DNA of 61,439 nt, from contig MZZL01000110.1 of assembly GCA_002749535.1 (NCBI GenBank), positions 83,708-145,146 on the forward strand, read 5' to 3'. Within the stretch, counting starts at the first letter, position 1. Each line of letters opens with the position of its first letter. The notes beneath the pieces are model-generated. The model made no database searches and was not told the DNA's origin. It saw only the letters and a program-made list of their open reading frames with translations. The position numbers were made by a program, and so were the translations under genes. Shown piece by piece: positions 1-12,423 of the stretch. The stretch is from Apophysomyces variabilis (lineage: Eukaryota; Mucoromycota; Mucoromycetes; Mucorales; Mucoraceae).

Positions 1-2927
1 TTTTTTTTTTTTTTTTTTCGCGGGGCACTTTGATTCATTCACACTTTGCCCGCGACTTCGGAAATACATTCAACTAAATTTTGTTGTTATAATTGATAGA
101 TGCAATACAACTCTGTTTGAGAATGCCATGTCAATAAGAGAATATTGGTAATTTTTCAATCTGCTAAGACGTCAATGATAGAAGATTTTTCTTACAATAA
201 GTGGAGAAAGGGCACCATTGGTTTGTTATCGGATTTATATTTAATTCCGGGATAACGCTCACTCATATTCGTGTGAGAAAAACGAGGCATCGTCCAAGTA
301 TGACTCAAGAATGAAATAGAAGAAGTGAATAAACAAAAAAAATCTCTCGATTTCTTTTTGTTTTTGTGTTTGTTACTGTTGTGTTTATTTTCCAAACATC
401 TCGAATTGGTTTTTTGTCCAAAGATATCCGTTATCTTTTTCCCTTCTAATTTGGGTAAAAAAGAAAATGGCACTAAGCCTAGACAAGTGATGGACTTTTT
501 TTCTTTAATGACAGGGAAATGGTAGAACATGAAAATGTTTCAGCAGAAAAAAAAAACCAACGCAACCCGCGTAGCAACGGTCTGAAATACTCGTCTAGGT
601 AACCAATATCATTTCCTTTTTTTGGGAGCTCTTTGTAAACAGGGACCCTAATTCTTTTCCCTTTTCTTTTTTCCTTGTGTCTGAAACCAAAGGAGATCTG
701 GAGAGTCTATGTCCGTATGTCCGTGTGTGTGCGTGAGTGTGTGTACGTGCGTGTGTGAAACCGTGCACGAGAAGAAATCCCAATCGGAGATCTATTAGGG
801 AGTTTTTGAGTCATCTGACAGGTGGGGTCGATCGTGTCATGATCGTACGAGGATAACGAAAGCAAAAGAAAAAAAAGTTTGGGGGAGGGGTGAGGGAATG
901 AGAAGTGGGGGATAGAGAAAGAGAAAAGAGCGATATGGTTTTTTGGTTGATTGAATTGATTGGGCAGGGACAAGCATCGCCAGATCAAAAAAAAACCAAA
1001 CAGATGGGTTTGAAGTAACTAAAGAAACCAATCATGGAAAACTATTGTCATTGTACTCTTTATTTTTTTTTTTTCAGCGAAAGACGATGATGATACATTG
1101 TTACCCTTTTTTTTCTTTTCCTTCCACATGTTGAGCGGAGACAAAAAGTCAGATGATATGGAGTATATTGTTTGGCCATAGAGAGAGATGGAGAGACAGA
1201 GGCAGAGACAGAGAGAGAGAGAACAAAAATAGCAAGGTCCCGCTTTCTATAACCGAACAGTAAAAAACTGCAACTCAATAAGATTCGTTGGCGCCATTGT
1301 CCGAACATGAACTTAGCGCACGTGCACATCCTAATTTGTTCAATATTTTTTCTGTCGTAAAAAAAAAAAGAATTTGATCGTCTGCTGTGTTGAGTCGCGG
1401 TGAAGATACCGAATCGCTGTTTCGATTGATCAGATAACATAATTTGTAATTTCCGGATCAGGATGTTTGAAAAGGAAAACTATTGAAAATTGAATGCTAA
1501 ACATTGGTTTGGTTTGAACTTGCATCGCGTGATCAACAATGTAACATTTTTCTAACAGTTGTCGTGATGATAAGACCCTGGAAATGCAGTGTAACTTTGT
1601 TATTAGAATGAAAAAAAGGGGGGAGGAGAACAAGTAAGAGAGTTAGAGCGAGATAGTTAGATAGAAAGAGAGAGCATGGGCGTAGCATTTGAATCCAATG
1701 TTTGACACCCAACACACACGCATACATAGGTACATACACATAAACCCAGAGTGGTGTGTCATTTTTTAATCAACCGATCCTTTTTGTTACCCCATTTTTT
1801 TTCCGCTTTCTCTTTTACGATTTCCCCCTTTCTGATCTTTTTACTTTTTATTTTTGCATTTCTGTTTTCCTTTTAATCCAATCATCGAGTCATTCTTTTT
1901 GTTCTACATTATGGTTTACTTTTTTCTCGGGTCGGAAATTTGCCAACTAAGAGATCTGAGTTTCTATATTGTTTTTTTTTGGGTTTAGAGCACTAACGAA
2001 CATTAAGCAAAGTTATGGAATCGTGCACAGATACTCCTCCCTTTCTTGGTTCATAATCAATTACATGCTGTAGTCCATATAAAGAAATAGAATACCACAT
2101 TGATAAAAAAAAGAAATTTCAGATGCAAACTCGTGTTATGGTTCACCACGTTTGATATCCTCTATTCAATTTCATTCTCTCTATCTCACTTTTTTCTCTG
2201 TCCAATGTAATTATAACAATAATATAAAAAAAAACTTCCTAACTTCTTGCCCATTTCCGAAACGGAACGTGCTAGTAACAAAAAATAAGTCCCCTCTTTT
2301 TTTTTTCTTTTGAATTCTTTAACCCAAAAAGACAAAACTTACATTCAGTTATGACAAGATCACTTTTTTCTCTTATTGAAGTCCAGCAAACTTCGATCAG
2401 ATTTGGGATTCTGAACCTTTTTTTTTTTCTTTTTCCCCCCGTCATTCTCCCGGTTTCCCCAGCAACCAACCAAAAAAAAATTAAAAAGATGGTTGTGTTT
2501 CCGAGGGTTAAAAAAAGGTAAAGCCCGACTTCTCAGCACTCTTCTCTCCCCCCCTCTCTCTCATCTCATCTCTTCCCTTTTTCTATCCTCACCTTGATTT
2601 GTCATTTGCTCTCATAAGCATTGAGCATTTTCAAGGAGAACATAAAAAAAAACCGTGCCCTCAATTTCATTTATTCCAGGGGACCACAAAGTTTTACTTT
2701 CACCAACTTAACTTCAACAAAAGGTTTTCTTTTTCTTTTATATATTTAATAGTTTTTTTTCATTACAGTTTTTTCTTCCTCTTTTCTTCTATTTTTCTAT
2801 TTTTCCCAACTTGAACAAACAACAACAAGAACAAAAAGAAATACTTCTTTCTTCTACTTCACCAACACAACATATAAGCCTCTCTCTGTCTCTCTCCATT
2901 TCTCCAAGTTGGTCATTGCATTCCGTC
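1..2927. other. Gene-free leader upstream of the APSES gene
   Basis: No convincing coding sequence is present on either strand; the open frames are low-complexity and lack splice-closed structure. The sequence opens with an 18-T run, which may mark a contig edge. It contains a GT-rich microsatellite (about 710-760), a GA-rich tract (about 1178-1223) and long pyrimidine tracts towards 2500-2920. Such tracts, plus possible acceptors such as the TTCCAG near 2680 and TTACAG near 2768, are compatible with a long promoter and an intron-containing 5' untranslated leader for the downstream regulator. This is inference. Confidence 0.5.
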
Positions 2928-4677
2928 ATGTACCCTTACTCTGATCGACCGTCATATGCTCATGCAAAGCAACAAGTGGAAAACTATTATTCTTACGCCC
3001 CCAATTATGCTTATGGAATCCGCTCGCCTTATTCCAATCCAAGATTGAATCGAGATACTACTATGGCCTTCCCATCGATTGTTCCACCACAACCCGCTTC
3101 AGCAACACCTCCGCAACGTCCAAAATTGACCACATCCCTATGGGAAGACGAAGGAACAATCTGTTACCAGGTCGACGCTCGTGGTATCTGTGTTGCCAGA
3201 CGTCAAGGTACCAACATATCACTTTAGGAAACAACAAAGCAAAACCAAACAGCTAACTCATTCTTTACGAAATTTCATATTTTATAGATAATGACATGGT
3301 CAATGGCACAAAATTATTAAATGTCACAGGAATGTCCCGTGGGAAACGGGACGGCATATTAAAAAATGAACAAGGACGAGTCGTCGTCAAAGTTGGTGCA
3401 ATGCATTTGAAAGGCGTATGGTAAAACACAATACCAAAAAAAAAAGATTATATTTTTCTTTTTGCGCGGATTTCTAACTTTCTTATTGTTTGACAGGGTT
3501 ACTTTTGCTCGTGCCAAGGCATTGGCGGAACAGTTTAAGATTACGGAAGATGTTCATCCCTTGTTTGTCGATGATCCAGGTGTTTACTTCTACACAGCTC
3601 CTGTTCCTTTTCCTCAAAACATGGCCAATTACTATATGCCATCAACCTATTTATCTCCGTCTCAAGACATCTACCCATCTTACAACAGTAAGTCAGAAAA
3701 AAAAATTTCATTTTTTTGAGATATTTTTGCTGACCCTATTCATCTCTTTATTTTCAGACAGCGCTGCCTCGCATCATCATCATCAGCAGCACCAGCAGCA
3801 GCAGCAACCTCCGTCTTCGTCTCCGTCTACAGCTGCTGATCCGATCCATATGACTACGAGCAATACTACGTCTGTTGTTTCTACGCCGAGTCAACCATTA
3901 CCTCCCGCTCCTTCCGTGCCATCGATGATTTCTCCTAGCATGTATTACAAGCAAGGAGCAAGTGGTGGCCTTTGTATGCCTTTTGAGGCAAAAAGTGATT
4001 CGGTCGGATGTACAGTCCAATCAGTGTCCCCATCATCCCAGATCTGTGGAACTCCGTCCAATTATGAAAGCAGACCAAAAACAGCTGCAGCAGCTGCCCT
4101 ACCCCATTACGACATGCTGTCTGGGAACCGGCCGTCGTCATCTTCGCCCTATGAATCACTTTACCAGCAACATGCTTCAGCGATCGAGACCCATGCTGTC
4201 ACCACGACAACCAGCGCCACCAGTACGGCCACGATTGCCACACCTACTTCGCATATGATGGACTATCCGAATCGTCATAGTGGAGGGGCTTCATCGATTT
4301 TTTCCACGCTCACCACAGATGATTCTGCTCCGACAACACCAGCCAACTTTGTCTCCTACTCCTATGACACCACCACACCCCAGCCATCCTTTTCCGCCTT
4401 TAGTAGTCACCATGTTCCCGCTTCTTCCTCCTCCCCTGCCACCCCGCCACAACACCAGCACCAGCATTTGCCCGAACGCCATGATCTGACTTTCACACGC
4501 CGCCACAGTCCAACGGTCCAGCCCCTGTATACACCTATGCCACATTACAAACCACCTACCACCAACACAGCTTCCATTCAACAACACCTTGGTCCTACTA
4601 CTATGACTCCCCATTATTATGATGATGATCTGCGCAATCGAACATCCTCTACGACCCAACTGGAACCTCAATGGTGA
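2928..4677 (+). CDS. APSES-domain transcription factor (StuA/Efg1/Phd1-like)
   Basis: This is a sequence-specific DNA-binding regulator of the fungal APSES family, whose members control morphogenesis, sporulation and dimorphic growth in the nucleus. The model has four exons: 2928-3207, 3288-3420, 3497-3687 and 3758-4677 (1524 nt, 507 aa), all with GT-AG introns and closed frames. The APSES domain spans about residues 68-165, beginning at the TTSLWEDEG motif and running through [36 protein letters not shown] and VDDPGVYF. Downstream is a long low-complexity tail rich in His, Gln, Ser, Thr and Pro, typical of StuA proteins. The ATG at 2928 is chosen because the frame further upstream has only a TTG start and low-complexity sequence. 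StuA-clade membership is confident; the exact ortholog is not assigned. Confidence 0.93.
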
Positions 4678-5349
4678 TTCACACCTACGCACCCACCCAC
4701 TCACATACACACATAAACAGGGTATATAAATATTTTTCTCTCTCACTCACACACCCACACACTCTCATGCACAACACACGCACGCACACATGAACAACTC
4801 CCCCACCATTTTTTTTATATTTCTTTAAACAATAACAATAACAACAGCAACAGCAACAACAACATTTTTATATCTCTCTCTCTTCTCTTTCCTTTATCTT
4901 CCGCAAGCCCTGAATAATATTATTCCATGCATCGTCTTTCACCTTTTTTTTTTTATATTGTCTATCTTCATGTCTATATTCTTAACACGTCTTTTGTCTT
5001 CTATAATGCTGATAGTCTTTTTCTCTTTTTATTTCTTATACCGAGAAGCTTTTTTATTTGTTTTTTTTTTTTGCTATATCACCATTTTTCTTCCCTTTAT
5101 CTTTTTGTCCGTTATTGGTCCAGCATATTTTTTTTCTCTGACACATACACGCACAATAATTTACAAATATATTTTTTGATATACAACGAATTGAACTTTT
5201 TTTTTTGGTTGTAACGAGACGGGGGGATTGTTGTGGGTAACAAAAGTTGCTTTTTGTCTTTGCTTTTTACTATTCAAACAGAAAAAAAAAGGGGGGAGAT
5301 CATAGTAATGAAAAGGAAAGAATATAAACGAATAATAATAACTTTTTTT
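4678..5349. other. 3' untranslated/intergenic sequence, CA- and T-rich
   Basis: This sits between the convergent ends of the APSES gene and the aldo/keto reductase gene. It holds CA-rich microsatellite stretches (about 4680-4795), CAA/CAG-type runs near 4830-4865 and long T tracts. I see no gene. Confidence 0.6.
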
Positions 5350-7169
5350 TTACGACTTTCGGAAATCAAAGACTGGTTCGGGTTTGTTGGCTAATATCTA
5401 TAAAGAGGTTTCAGTTTCCATGAAGAGGTAGGAACAATGTGATAAGCATGCGTCGTTTACCCTTTCCAATTCGGCCAAGACATCCTCTGTCAATAAATGC
5501 CTAATTTTAAGAGCATCAATGTTTTCTTTGGCTTGTGCTGCTGATGATGCACCAATGATCACCGAGGTAACGTCGGGGTTTCGAAGACACCAGGCAATGG
5601 CTAATTGGGCCGGTGTGCATCCTATTCGCTGGGCGATATTCTGTAATCACAGGATATAGAATACAACAAAATAGTGTATTTTGTTTTGGTATATTGTTTG
5701 TCGAGATTTAGGATGAGACGGACAAAATTCAATAAAAAGAAAGCAAAAAGTAAAAAAAAAGTTGGAAAGATCACAAAAAAAAGAAAACAATAGCTTACAC
5801 ATATCATTTTGACCTTTTCGACTTTTCTGCGTCCTTCATCGCTGAAGAATCCGGCACGTAAACGATTAATTACTGGATGGTCCTGAATGGCCAGACGTGT
5901 ATAGGGAGGAATTAACCCTTCGTTGTACTTTCCCGTTAAAAGACCTAGAATAGACAATAAAAAGACAACAGGGTTAAGTTCTATCCCTTCCCCTTCTCTC
6001 TCTTTTCTTCATCCAGTCACTTGCCAGATGCCAAAGGAGACCAGGTACAGATGCCCAATTTAAACTTTTTGTACAATGGTAAGTATTCCTTTTCCACTCG
6101 TTCGCGGTTAAGCATATTGTACTGTGGTGACTGGAAAGGATAAGGAAAGGGGATATAGTTGATTATGATGCTTTGCTTCATCTCATACTAGTAAAACTAA
6201 CATACCTCCGTAATTGGCGCAATTAATTGCAGCCTTTTGGCTACACTCATGGCTTCCATAATCATATGAGCTGGCCATTCGCTAGTGGCCCAGTACAAAG
6301 CCATACCCTTGTCAATACACCAATTAAAGGCACGGACAATCTCTTCCATGGGTGTATCGGGATCTATAGTGTAATAGGAGAAACAAAAAAAAACAAGAGA
6401 GTTAACCGCCTGTTCTTCTCTTTAACCATGCTTCGTTTTTGGAGAAAACGTCGCTCCCATCACCATATCCCCAACTTTGTAGGTTTCTCACTCCAATGAA
6501 ATCTTTTCCAAGACGGGATTTCATTGATCCCTTGTGTTTCCATGACAACTCTTACCAGGTCTTTGTGCATACAAAATATCCACATAATCCAACTGTAATC
6601 GTTGCAAACAGGCTACAGTGCCTTCGAATACGTGTTTACGCGACAGACCTCGGTCATTAGGTCCCTTGCCACCCCAAAACACCTTGGTGGAAATGACAAA
6701 ATCCGATCGTTTCAACCCTTTTTGACTACGTAATGCCAACCCAAGGTCAATTTCACCTTGTCCGCCTGTACTTTTGTTTTTGATTGAGTTTGGTTTATCC
6801 TTTTGCTTTCAAATTTTCTTCCTTGTTGTCGTGCATCACCTGCGTGCGATTCGGCGACATCAAAATGGTTGATGCCTAATTCCAGCGCTGTTTTTACGAT
6901 TTCGGCTGTCTGTTCTGAACGCAAGGAAATGGAAGGTTATTGGTTTTCAGTTTCTTTTTAGTCTATTCTGTCATGTTTCATTCTCGACACGGTACCAGGT
7001 GTAATTTGTCCACCTACAGAAATGAGGAAAGGAATGATGAGCGTGTGTTGCCTCTCAGTATGCATAGGAAAAGGGAAATTTATTTGTTCTTGTTACCAAA
7101 AGTTATCCATGATCCTAAGGATAATATACTGACTTTTAGCCCTGAATTGCCTAAATAGCGATATTCCAT
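5350..7169 (-). CDS. Aldo/keto reductase, voltage-gated K+ channel beta-subunit type (AKR6-like)
   Basis: This is a predicted cytosolic NADPH-dependent oxidoreductase with a TIM barrel, closest to Kv-beta subunits. It has nine exons on the minus strand: 7169-7097, 7013-6996 (18-nt microexon), 6914-6840, 6765-6556, 6363-6206, 6130-6025, 5944-5799, 5640-5461 and 5397-5350 (1014 nt, 337 aa, the family's normal length). Family motifs in order are [69 protein letters not shown] and IIGASS. Asp49 and Lys83 of the catalytic set are present, but the usual proton-donor Tyr is His54 and the Kv-beta Asn is Gln123. The intron after residue ASG uses a GC donor (GCAAGT, 6024-6019). The start follows from the family N-terminus. 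The chitosanase gene ends 158 bp upstream on the same strand. Confidence 0.93.
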
Positions 7170-7327
7170 CAAAACTAGATAAGAGCAAAAAAGTGACGGA
7201 GAATGGGCAAAAAAGAATCAAGAAGAAGAAAGAAGAGAAAAAATAAAGATCGCGTCCCAAAAAAGTAAGACAGTAGGGAAAAAGGTCCAATGTCGGAGTG
7301 ATGCAGTTCAGCCATTTTATAGAGTTT

Positions 7328-8869
7328 TCAGTTTGGACATGTATCTGGAATAGGTAGATCTTCAGGCCGTGGTAGTCTTTTGAAAGGTTGCTTGCAAGAA
7401 TGAGCATCATAATTCATGTTTTCTGTTCCTTTCACGGTTTCACCGAAAATCACGAGATGAACAGGATTCATCAAATCCTTATTCTGATCCCAATGATCCA
7501 CTAATGTTTGCAAGTCCGCTTCACGGTCGGACGACTCGTTCCTAAGCAAATTAACCACCCCCATTCGTAAGATACAAAAAATAAAGCCTTTTCTTTTTCT
7601 TTACCAAACATCACCAGGATAGCAACAAACCAGTTGACGACGTGTAGTAAGAAAACGGGTCAGATAAGCAGCCTCCGTTTCGTCTGCTTTTTTTGGTCCA
7701 GTCAATTCCAGAATTCTCGGAAGATTAATATCAGGCTCCACGTACTAACGACTAAAGGTTATTCCGGGATGATCTTGGGCCCATCCTATTTTCTTTTCTT
7801 TTTTTTTTCTACCCTCTTACTGTACCTGCCATCCGTGCTGGATAATTGTATCTTGAAGGATTCAGCAAACAGAAAAAGGGAAAAGAGTGTTGAAATTTCA
7901 TTCTATCATCCCTTTCTTTCTTTCGCTTTGCTTACCATAAAAGATAAATTTGCCCAAGTTGGAATGAACACCAGCACTAGCTGCATATTTCATCGCAGGT
8001 TTGAGGTACATTGCAGTACCAACATCCAATTGGGTACGAACAAACAAAGGATCATTACAAGCAGACTCTTTCCAAGCCTCAGGGAAACCAGCTAATTTAC
8101 TAGTATCATCCCGATCAGGATCACCAAATGGTAAAGCGCTCAAACGGGCCAACTCGTCCAAAAATTTTTCTAACTTGTTGTTCTTGGGCTGTCGCTTGAC
8201 GTATTCCTTGACCACAGTCCATGCATCGTTAGTCCCTGTTGTAAAACCAATATAACCACTAACAAAATGATTGGTGAAAAATCAGTCATTGTTGATTTAG
8301 TCCTTTTGTCAAGACAACCAAAGTTTACCATGTGTAACCACGACAATCGCCTAATTTTTCGACAGCCTTCAATGCGGGGAAAAAGGGTTGGTGTGAATGA
8401 AGCCAGTTTCCAGGATTTCAACCCCCCCTCTCCTCCTTCACTTACTGCGTAACCCATCTGGGTATTGCCATTCTCAAATCTATTTCTCAAGTCATCAGCA
8501 ACACCAGATATATCGAAATCAGATGCTTATCGCAATACCCTTACACGTTGGTAATCAATTCGGCCATTTTGATGGTATGTGGATCTATTGATTCATCCGG
8601 AAGTTTGGAAATGTCATAGAATCTAATCGAATTTGGGTTAAAACGAACCGTCCGTTTTCTAGTTTTGCCTTCTATACATACGTTGTGCAATTTGCCAATT
8701 TGATGATATTGTCTTTAGAACATGCTGAACTTTTAGGAGGCTTAAAGTCAAGCTTGGCGCAATTCTTGGGAATCTGCGCAAATTCACCCTCGCAGTATTT
8801 ATTCGGTTTGGCCAGCACTAGTGGCAGCACAAGGGTTGTAGCCACGGATAGAATACGAAGAAGATGCAT
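7328..8869 (-). CDS. Secreted chitosanase, glycoside hydrolase family 46
   Basis: It is predicted to hydrolyse beta-1,4 bonds of chitosan, a major Mucorales wall polymer, outside the cell. Eight exons (8869-8682, 8622-8545, 8479-8446, 8366-8329, 8258-7936, 7851-7826, 7744-7605, 7541-7328) give 1041 nt, 346 aa. Residues 1-20 form a hydrophobic signal peptide ending VLA. The GH46 signature follows: an ITNVFENGNTQMGYA block with the expected catalytic Glu91, then GDCRGYTCGYIGFTTGT with the expected catalytic Asp107. Further family blocks are FPEAWKESACNDPLF, an LDVGTAMYLKPAM block, FYDTIIQHGWQ and DETEAAYLTRFL. Several cysteines suggest disulfides. It may act in wall remodelling or in feeding on chitosan; the sequence does not say which. 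Exons of 26-38 nt make automated models likely to miss parts of it. Confidence 0.93.
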
Positions 8870-11036
8870 AAAGCAAGAGTGTAAACAGAAAGAAGAAAGT
8901 GTGTAAACTATGTAGAAAAGGGAAGAAAAGAAAGAGAGAGAGGGCAAAAAAAAAAGAAAAAAAAGCTTGTTCTAGGGAAAAGGGGCCAGATGGGGAGCAA
9001 GCAGTGACCTTCTTACTTTTAATCTCTCGGTGTGAGTCTCCCTTTTCTTTCTTTGTGCTTACTTAATTAACCTTTAGTGTCCTCTTTTTCATTATGCTGG
9101 TCATACAATGACCAAGGTGACACATGCAATCACGGTCACACGTTCGACAAGCTGATGTTAGGCTATGCCTGTATTGGTTTTCTTACTAGTTCATCTGATA
9201 TCCCTTGCTGACCGTTAGGATGGATACCTAACATAAAAAAAAACGTAGAATTACAGAAGCGGAAAGTTGCGATATAACAGTATTCAGATAAAGATTGATC
9301 CATCGATTTGTGTCACTTTGGACCCAGCATGACGGTTACTTGCTAAAACCATGAAGTATCCCTCCACTGAAGAGCTGTTATTCTCTTTGTTTCTGATGAA
9401 AATATCTTGATTCTTTTGTTACTTATGGTTATGCAAGCGGTACAAGAAAAAAAGCAATGTGCATTTACTAGAGTTTGAGCAATATGCATTAACGCATTTT
9501 CTGCCGTTTGTATTGCTTAAATCACTTTTCGTGCGGAAGAGAACTAAGAGCGCCATCTGTTCTTAGTTGCTGAACGGTATTGCCTTCAATAATAATCTCT
9601 GGCATCTAAGTTTGTGCCGTGAAAAATAAGCGGTTTTTATACCATAGATCTCGATGCCAATAGCTTGTAATGCCATTGCAACTAGACGCGAATCTCTGCC
9701 GTTTACATTTTGATATTTAACTAGCTTGTGCAACACCGATGAAGAGGTTGAGCATGAACATAGATGATTGGCTAATCGCGTTCTACATCTACCTGATCGG
9801 TTTGAAGTTCCTGTGTGACAAAATAGACGATAGCATTAGCCATAATAAATCTGTGCCACCACTAATTAGCACTACTTGAAACAGGGTTCCACGCTGCTGT
9901 ATAAGACAAACTGTTTGGTTAAGGATGATACTACTGCAGTATACCAGCTAAACCGTCAAATAGGCGTTGTTTCAAGGGGGTACAGTGTTTACAATAAGGC
10001 AGAGCTCGCTTGACACGTGCACTATCCATCTGTGTGAGGGAAACATCGCCCAATAGGTAATGTTGTCAATTACCAATGACACCGCTTTTTTATGCGGGTA
10101 CTACTGTAAACGCGGAAATTGATACTTTAGTTTTACTGTTACCTAAATTTTCTGCTTTGACAAACCAGAGTTGACAACAATAGGTGTTATACTTTGTTTC
10201 CTCAAGCGATACCTGTTCCGTTAGGAAGAAATAGTTTACACTAAAGGTTAACCCGTCTTGTTCTTCGATGCCCAATCCTGGTTAATCCGATTCAACAGAA
10301 AGCTGTTTATCGCATGACCGAAATCGATTTATGTTTACTTCCCGAAAATACAGGATGATGCTCCCGTTTCTTCTCCTAGAAATGGAACGTCTAATAAAGA
10401 CATTGAAGGACATGTATCGTAGTTTTTGCGTGGGAAGAAAGATAGATAGCTGATCCGGTCCATGTAACTTCGTTACAGATATAGACCATCTTCACCATGT
10501 CATTAATAGATTCTCTCTATGGCTTAAAACGAACAATCGTACTGTTTAACATTTGCCTAGGTTTTACTTTGGGGTATATGAACACATATTGAACTGCTGG
10601 CAATAAATATATCTAACGATTAATAGGATATGATGATTCTGATATAAGAAATTTATTGATCGCGCTCTCTTAATGAGAACCAGTTATTCCGTTGGAACTC
10701 TTTCGCCAAAACGGTGAAAGCAAATCAGACTATCGTTTATACGTTGTGCAACTTTCAAACCTAATCCCTATATCATGAAAGAAAACTAAGAATTTACAGC
10801 ACAAAACATGCTTGTTCATTTTCTCTACAGCGCCACCTTCAACGACTTCTCTTTTTCATTTACATTCAGCAAATTTTCATTCTCCGCCCTTGCGAATCTC
10901 TTGGCGTGGGTATATTAGAATTGCTATATGTTTGTTTGTCATTGTCATATCATAATAAAATAGCAAACTAAAGTTGTAACTCACAAAAAAAGGCAGTTGC
11001 TCATGACTGTCTCAATGTAAACTGCTTTTTTCCGAT
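8870..11036. other. Gene-poor intergenic region
   Basis: About 2.2 kb with frequent stops in all frames and no recognisable protein, RNA gene or repeat. A 61-codon minus-strand frame around 10090-10275 has no family resemblance and no splice context. Confidence 0.5.
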
Positions 11037-11044
11037 TATAAATA
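11037..11044 (+). promoter_or_regulatory. TATA-like box upstream of the Helitron remnant
   Basis: The sequence TATAAATA lies about 100 bp ahead of an ATG (11145) that opens a short zinc-finger-like frame at the Helitron remnant. Whether it is active is unknown. Confidence 0.3.
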
Positions 11045-11144
11045 GGAGAGACAATAAACTTCTCACTTGTTGTCCAAAAAGACTTCAAGTTTTATATTGT
11101 CCACGCATCATCTAAAACAACATCATCATTGATCCAAAAAAGAA

Positions 11145-12200
11145 ATGCCAACACGCTGTAGTCACTGCAATCTTACCACCCATTCCCGAATCGCGAGCCG
11201 TCTATGTCCATGTGGTACTAGGAATCTTGCGCGCAGTGCTCTCCAGGCAAGCAGTTTTTCAGTATTAGTGCTGCCAGAAGGCATATAAATCGATGTGCAA
11301 ATTGTAGTGCACAAACTTCGTGAGATTCTTCTTCATTAATATATTGTATTCGATTAAGCTGTCTAGAAGCTGAAGATAGTCATGTCAATGATCGCAATGA
11401 TCTTCCTCATGAGGAGGCGTCTTCCTTGACTGCTTCTGCCTAGGATGCACCTACTGATAGTAATAGGATAGCCTGTCATTGCCATTTTCTAGAGTCTAAC
11501 CTTAATGGGTGTGAGTTCGTCATCACAGACACATTATATCTTCACGTCAGGCTAATTGCCAACATTGTGGCGCCAATATGTGTCTGTGGGAGAGAGCGCT
11601 TCGCTCCAGCATGGAGAATCCTGTCTTCAATATGTGCTATCGTCAGGGAAAGGTAAGACTCCCTCCCTTATCCCCTCCTCCAGAGTCTCTGCGGGCATTG
11701 CTTACGGTTGATACTGAGACAGCAAAGCAATTCAGACTGAACATCAGGGCATACAATAGTGTCTTTGCATTTTCATCCATGGGAGTTTACCTCGATGAGT
11801 CATTCGCCAATGCTGCAGGAGGTTCTTATACTTTCACATTCATGTCAGATTAATTCTATTGAATAAGGCCATTTGCTTTTCCAGACTGGATATTTTCCTG
11901 CCTTTATGCAGATATGTATCCGTAGTCATCCCCGGTGATGAAAACAATCCATAGGAGAAATTTACGTGACATCATGTATATTGTAAAGCATGGGCAGTTG
12001 ATTAGGATCAATGAGATTCATGAACATGCGTTCCTTAGGCGAACTAGAATAGACGATAGATATTTCTCAGGATGATTGCGTTGTCTGCAATAATAGAGCA
12101 ATGCATTGTTGATGTTAATGGGTTGCGCGCCTCATAAGCTGTGTCTCAAACTTCAATAACCATCATTATGCTTACTTATAACTTAAATACAGATTTCTAC
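11145..12200 (+). pseudogene. Decayed Helitron Rep/helicase N-terminal region
   Basis: This is the remnant of a rolling-circle (Helitron) transposon protein. The first frame, from ATG 11145, holds a CCHC-like cluster (CSHC, then His, then CPC) and stops after about 45 codons. After frameshifts, a second stretch (about 11520-11853) reads NCQHCGANMCLWER, then MCYRQGKVRLPPL, then FRLNIRAYNSVFAFSSMG. That order (zinc cluster, GKVxLPPL, NIRxYN, FAFxSxG) is the hallmark of the Helitron_like_N domain that precedes the Rep and helicase domains. Continuing similarity is broken by stops and frame changes to about 12200, and no Rep HxH motif or helicase is seen. It lies directly upstream of the Fanzor pseudogene in the same orientation. 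Confidence 0.72.
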
Positions 12201-12423
12201 AACAGCATTTGTTGTCGTGAAATAGGTCTTCTGGGAACCTACCGAAGTTCTGTTAATATACAACAGGCATAGGTTATCCATTGTCAAAGAGTCTTTCGGT
12301 CTTTATTCTCGAAATAGAACTGATAGGTCTTCTGTTTTTATGTCGTCACAATCATGTTGGCAATGGTTTTCCTTTTTTTTTTTCGCATCTGTTCATTCTT
12401 CCTTTCTTCCCTGTTGTTTAACC

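Noticed and set aside
2811..2927. Extending the APSES protein upstream to the TTG at 2811
   Set aside because: There is no ATG in that extension; the added sequence is Gln/Ser low complexity and the first ATG is at 2928.
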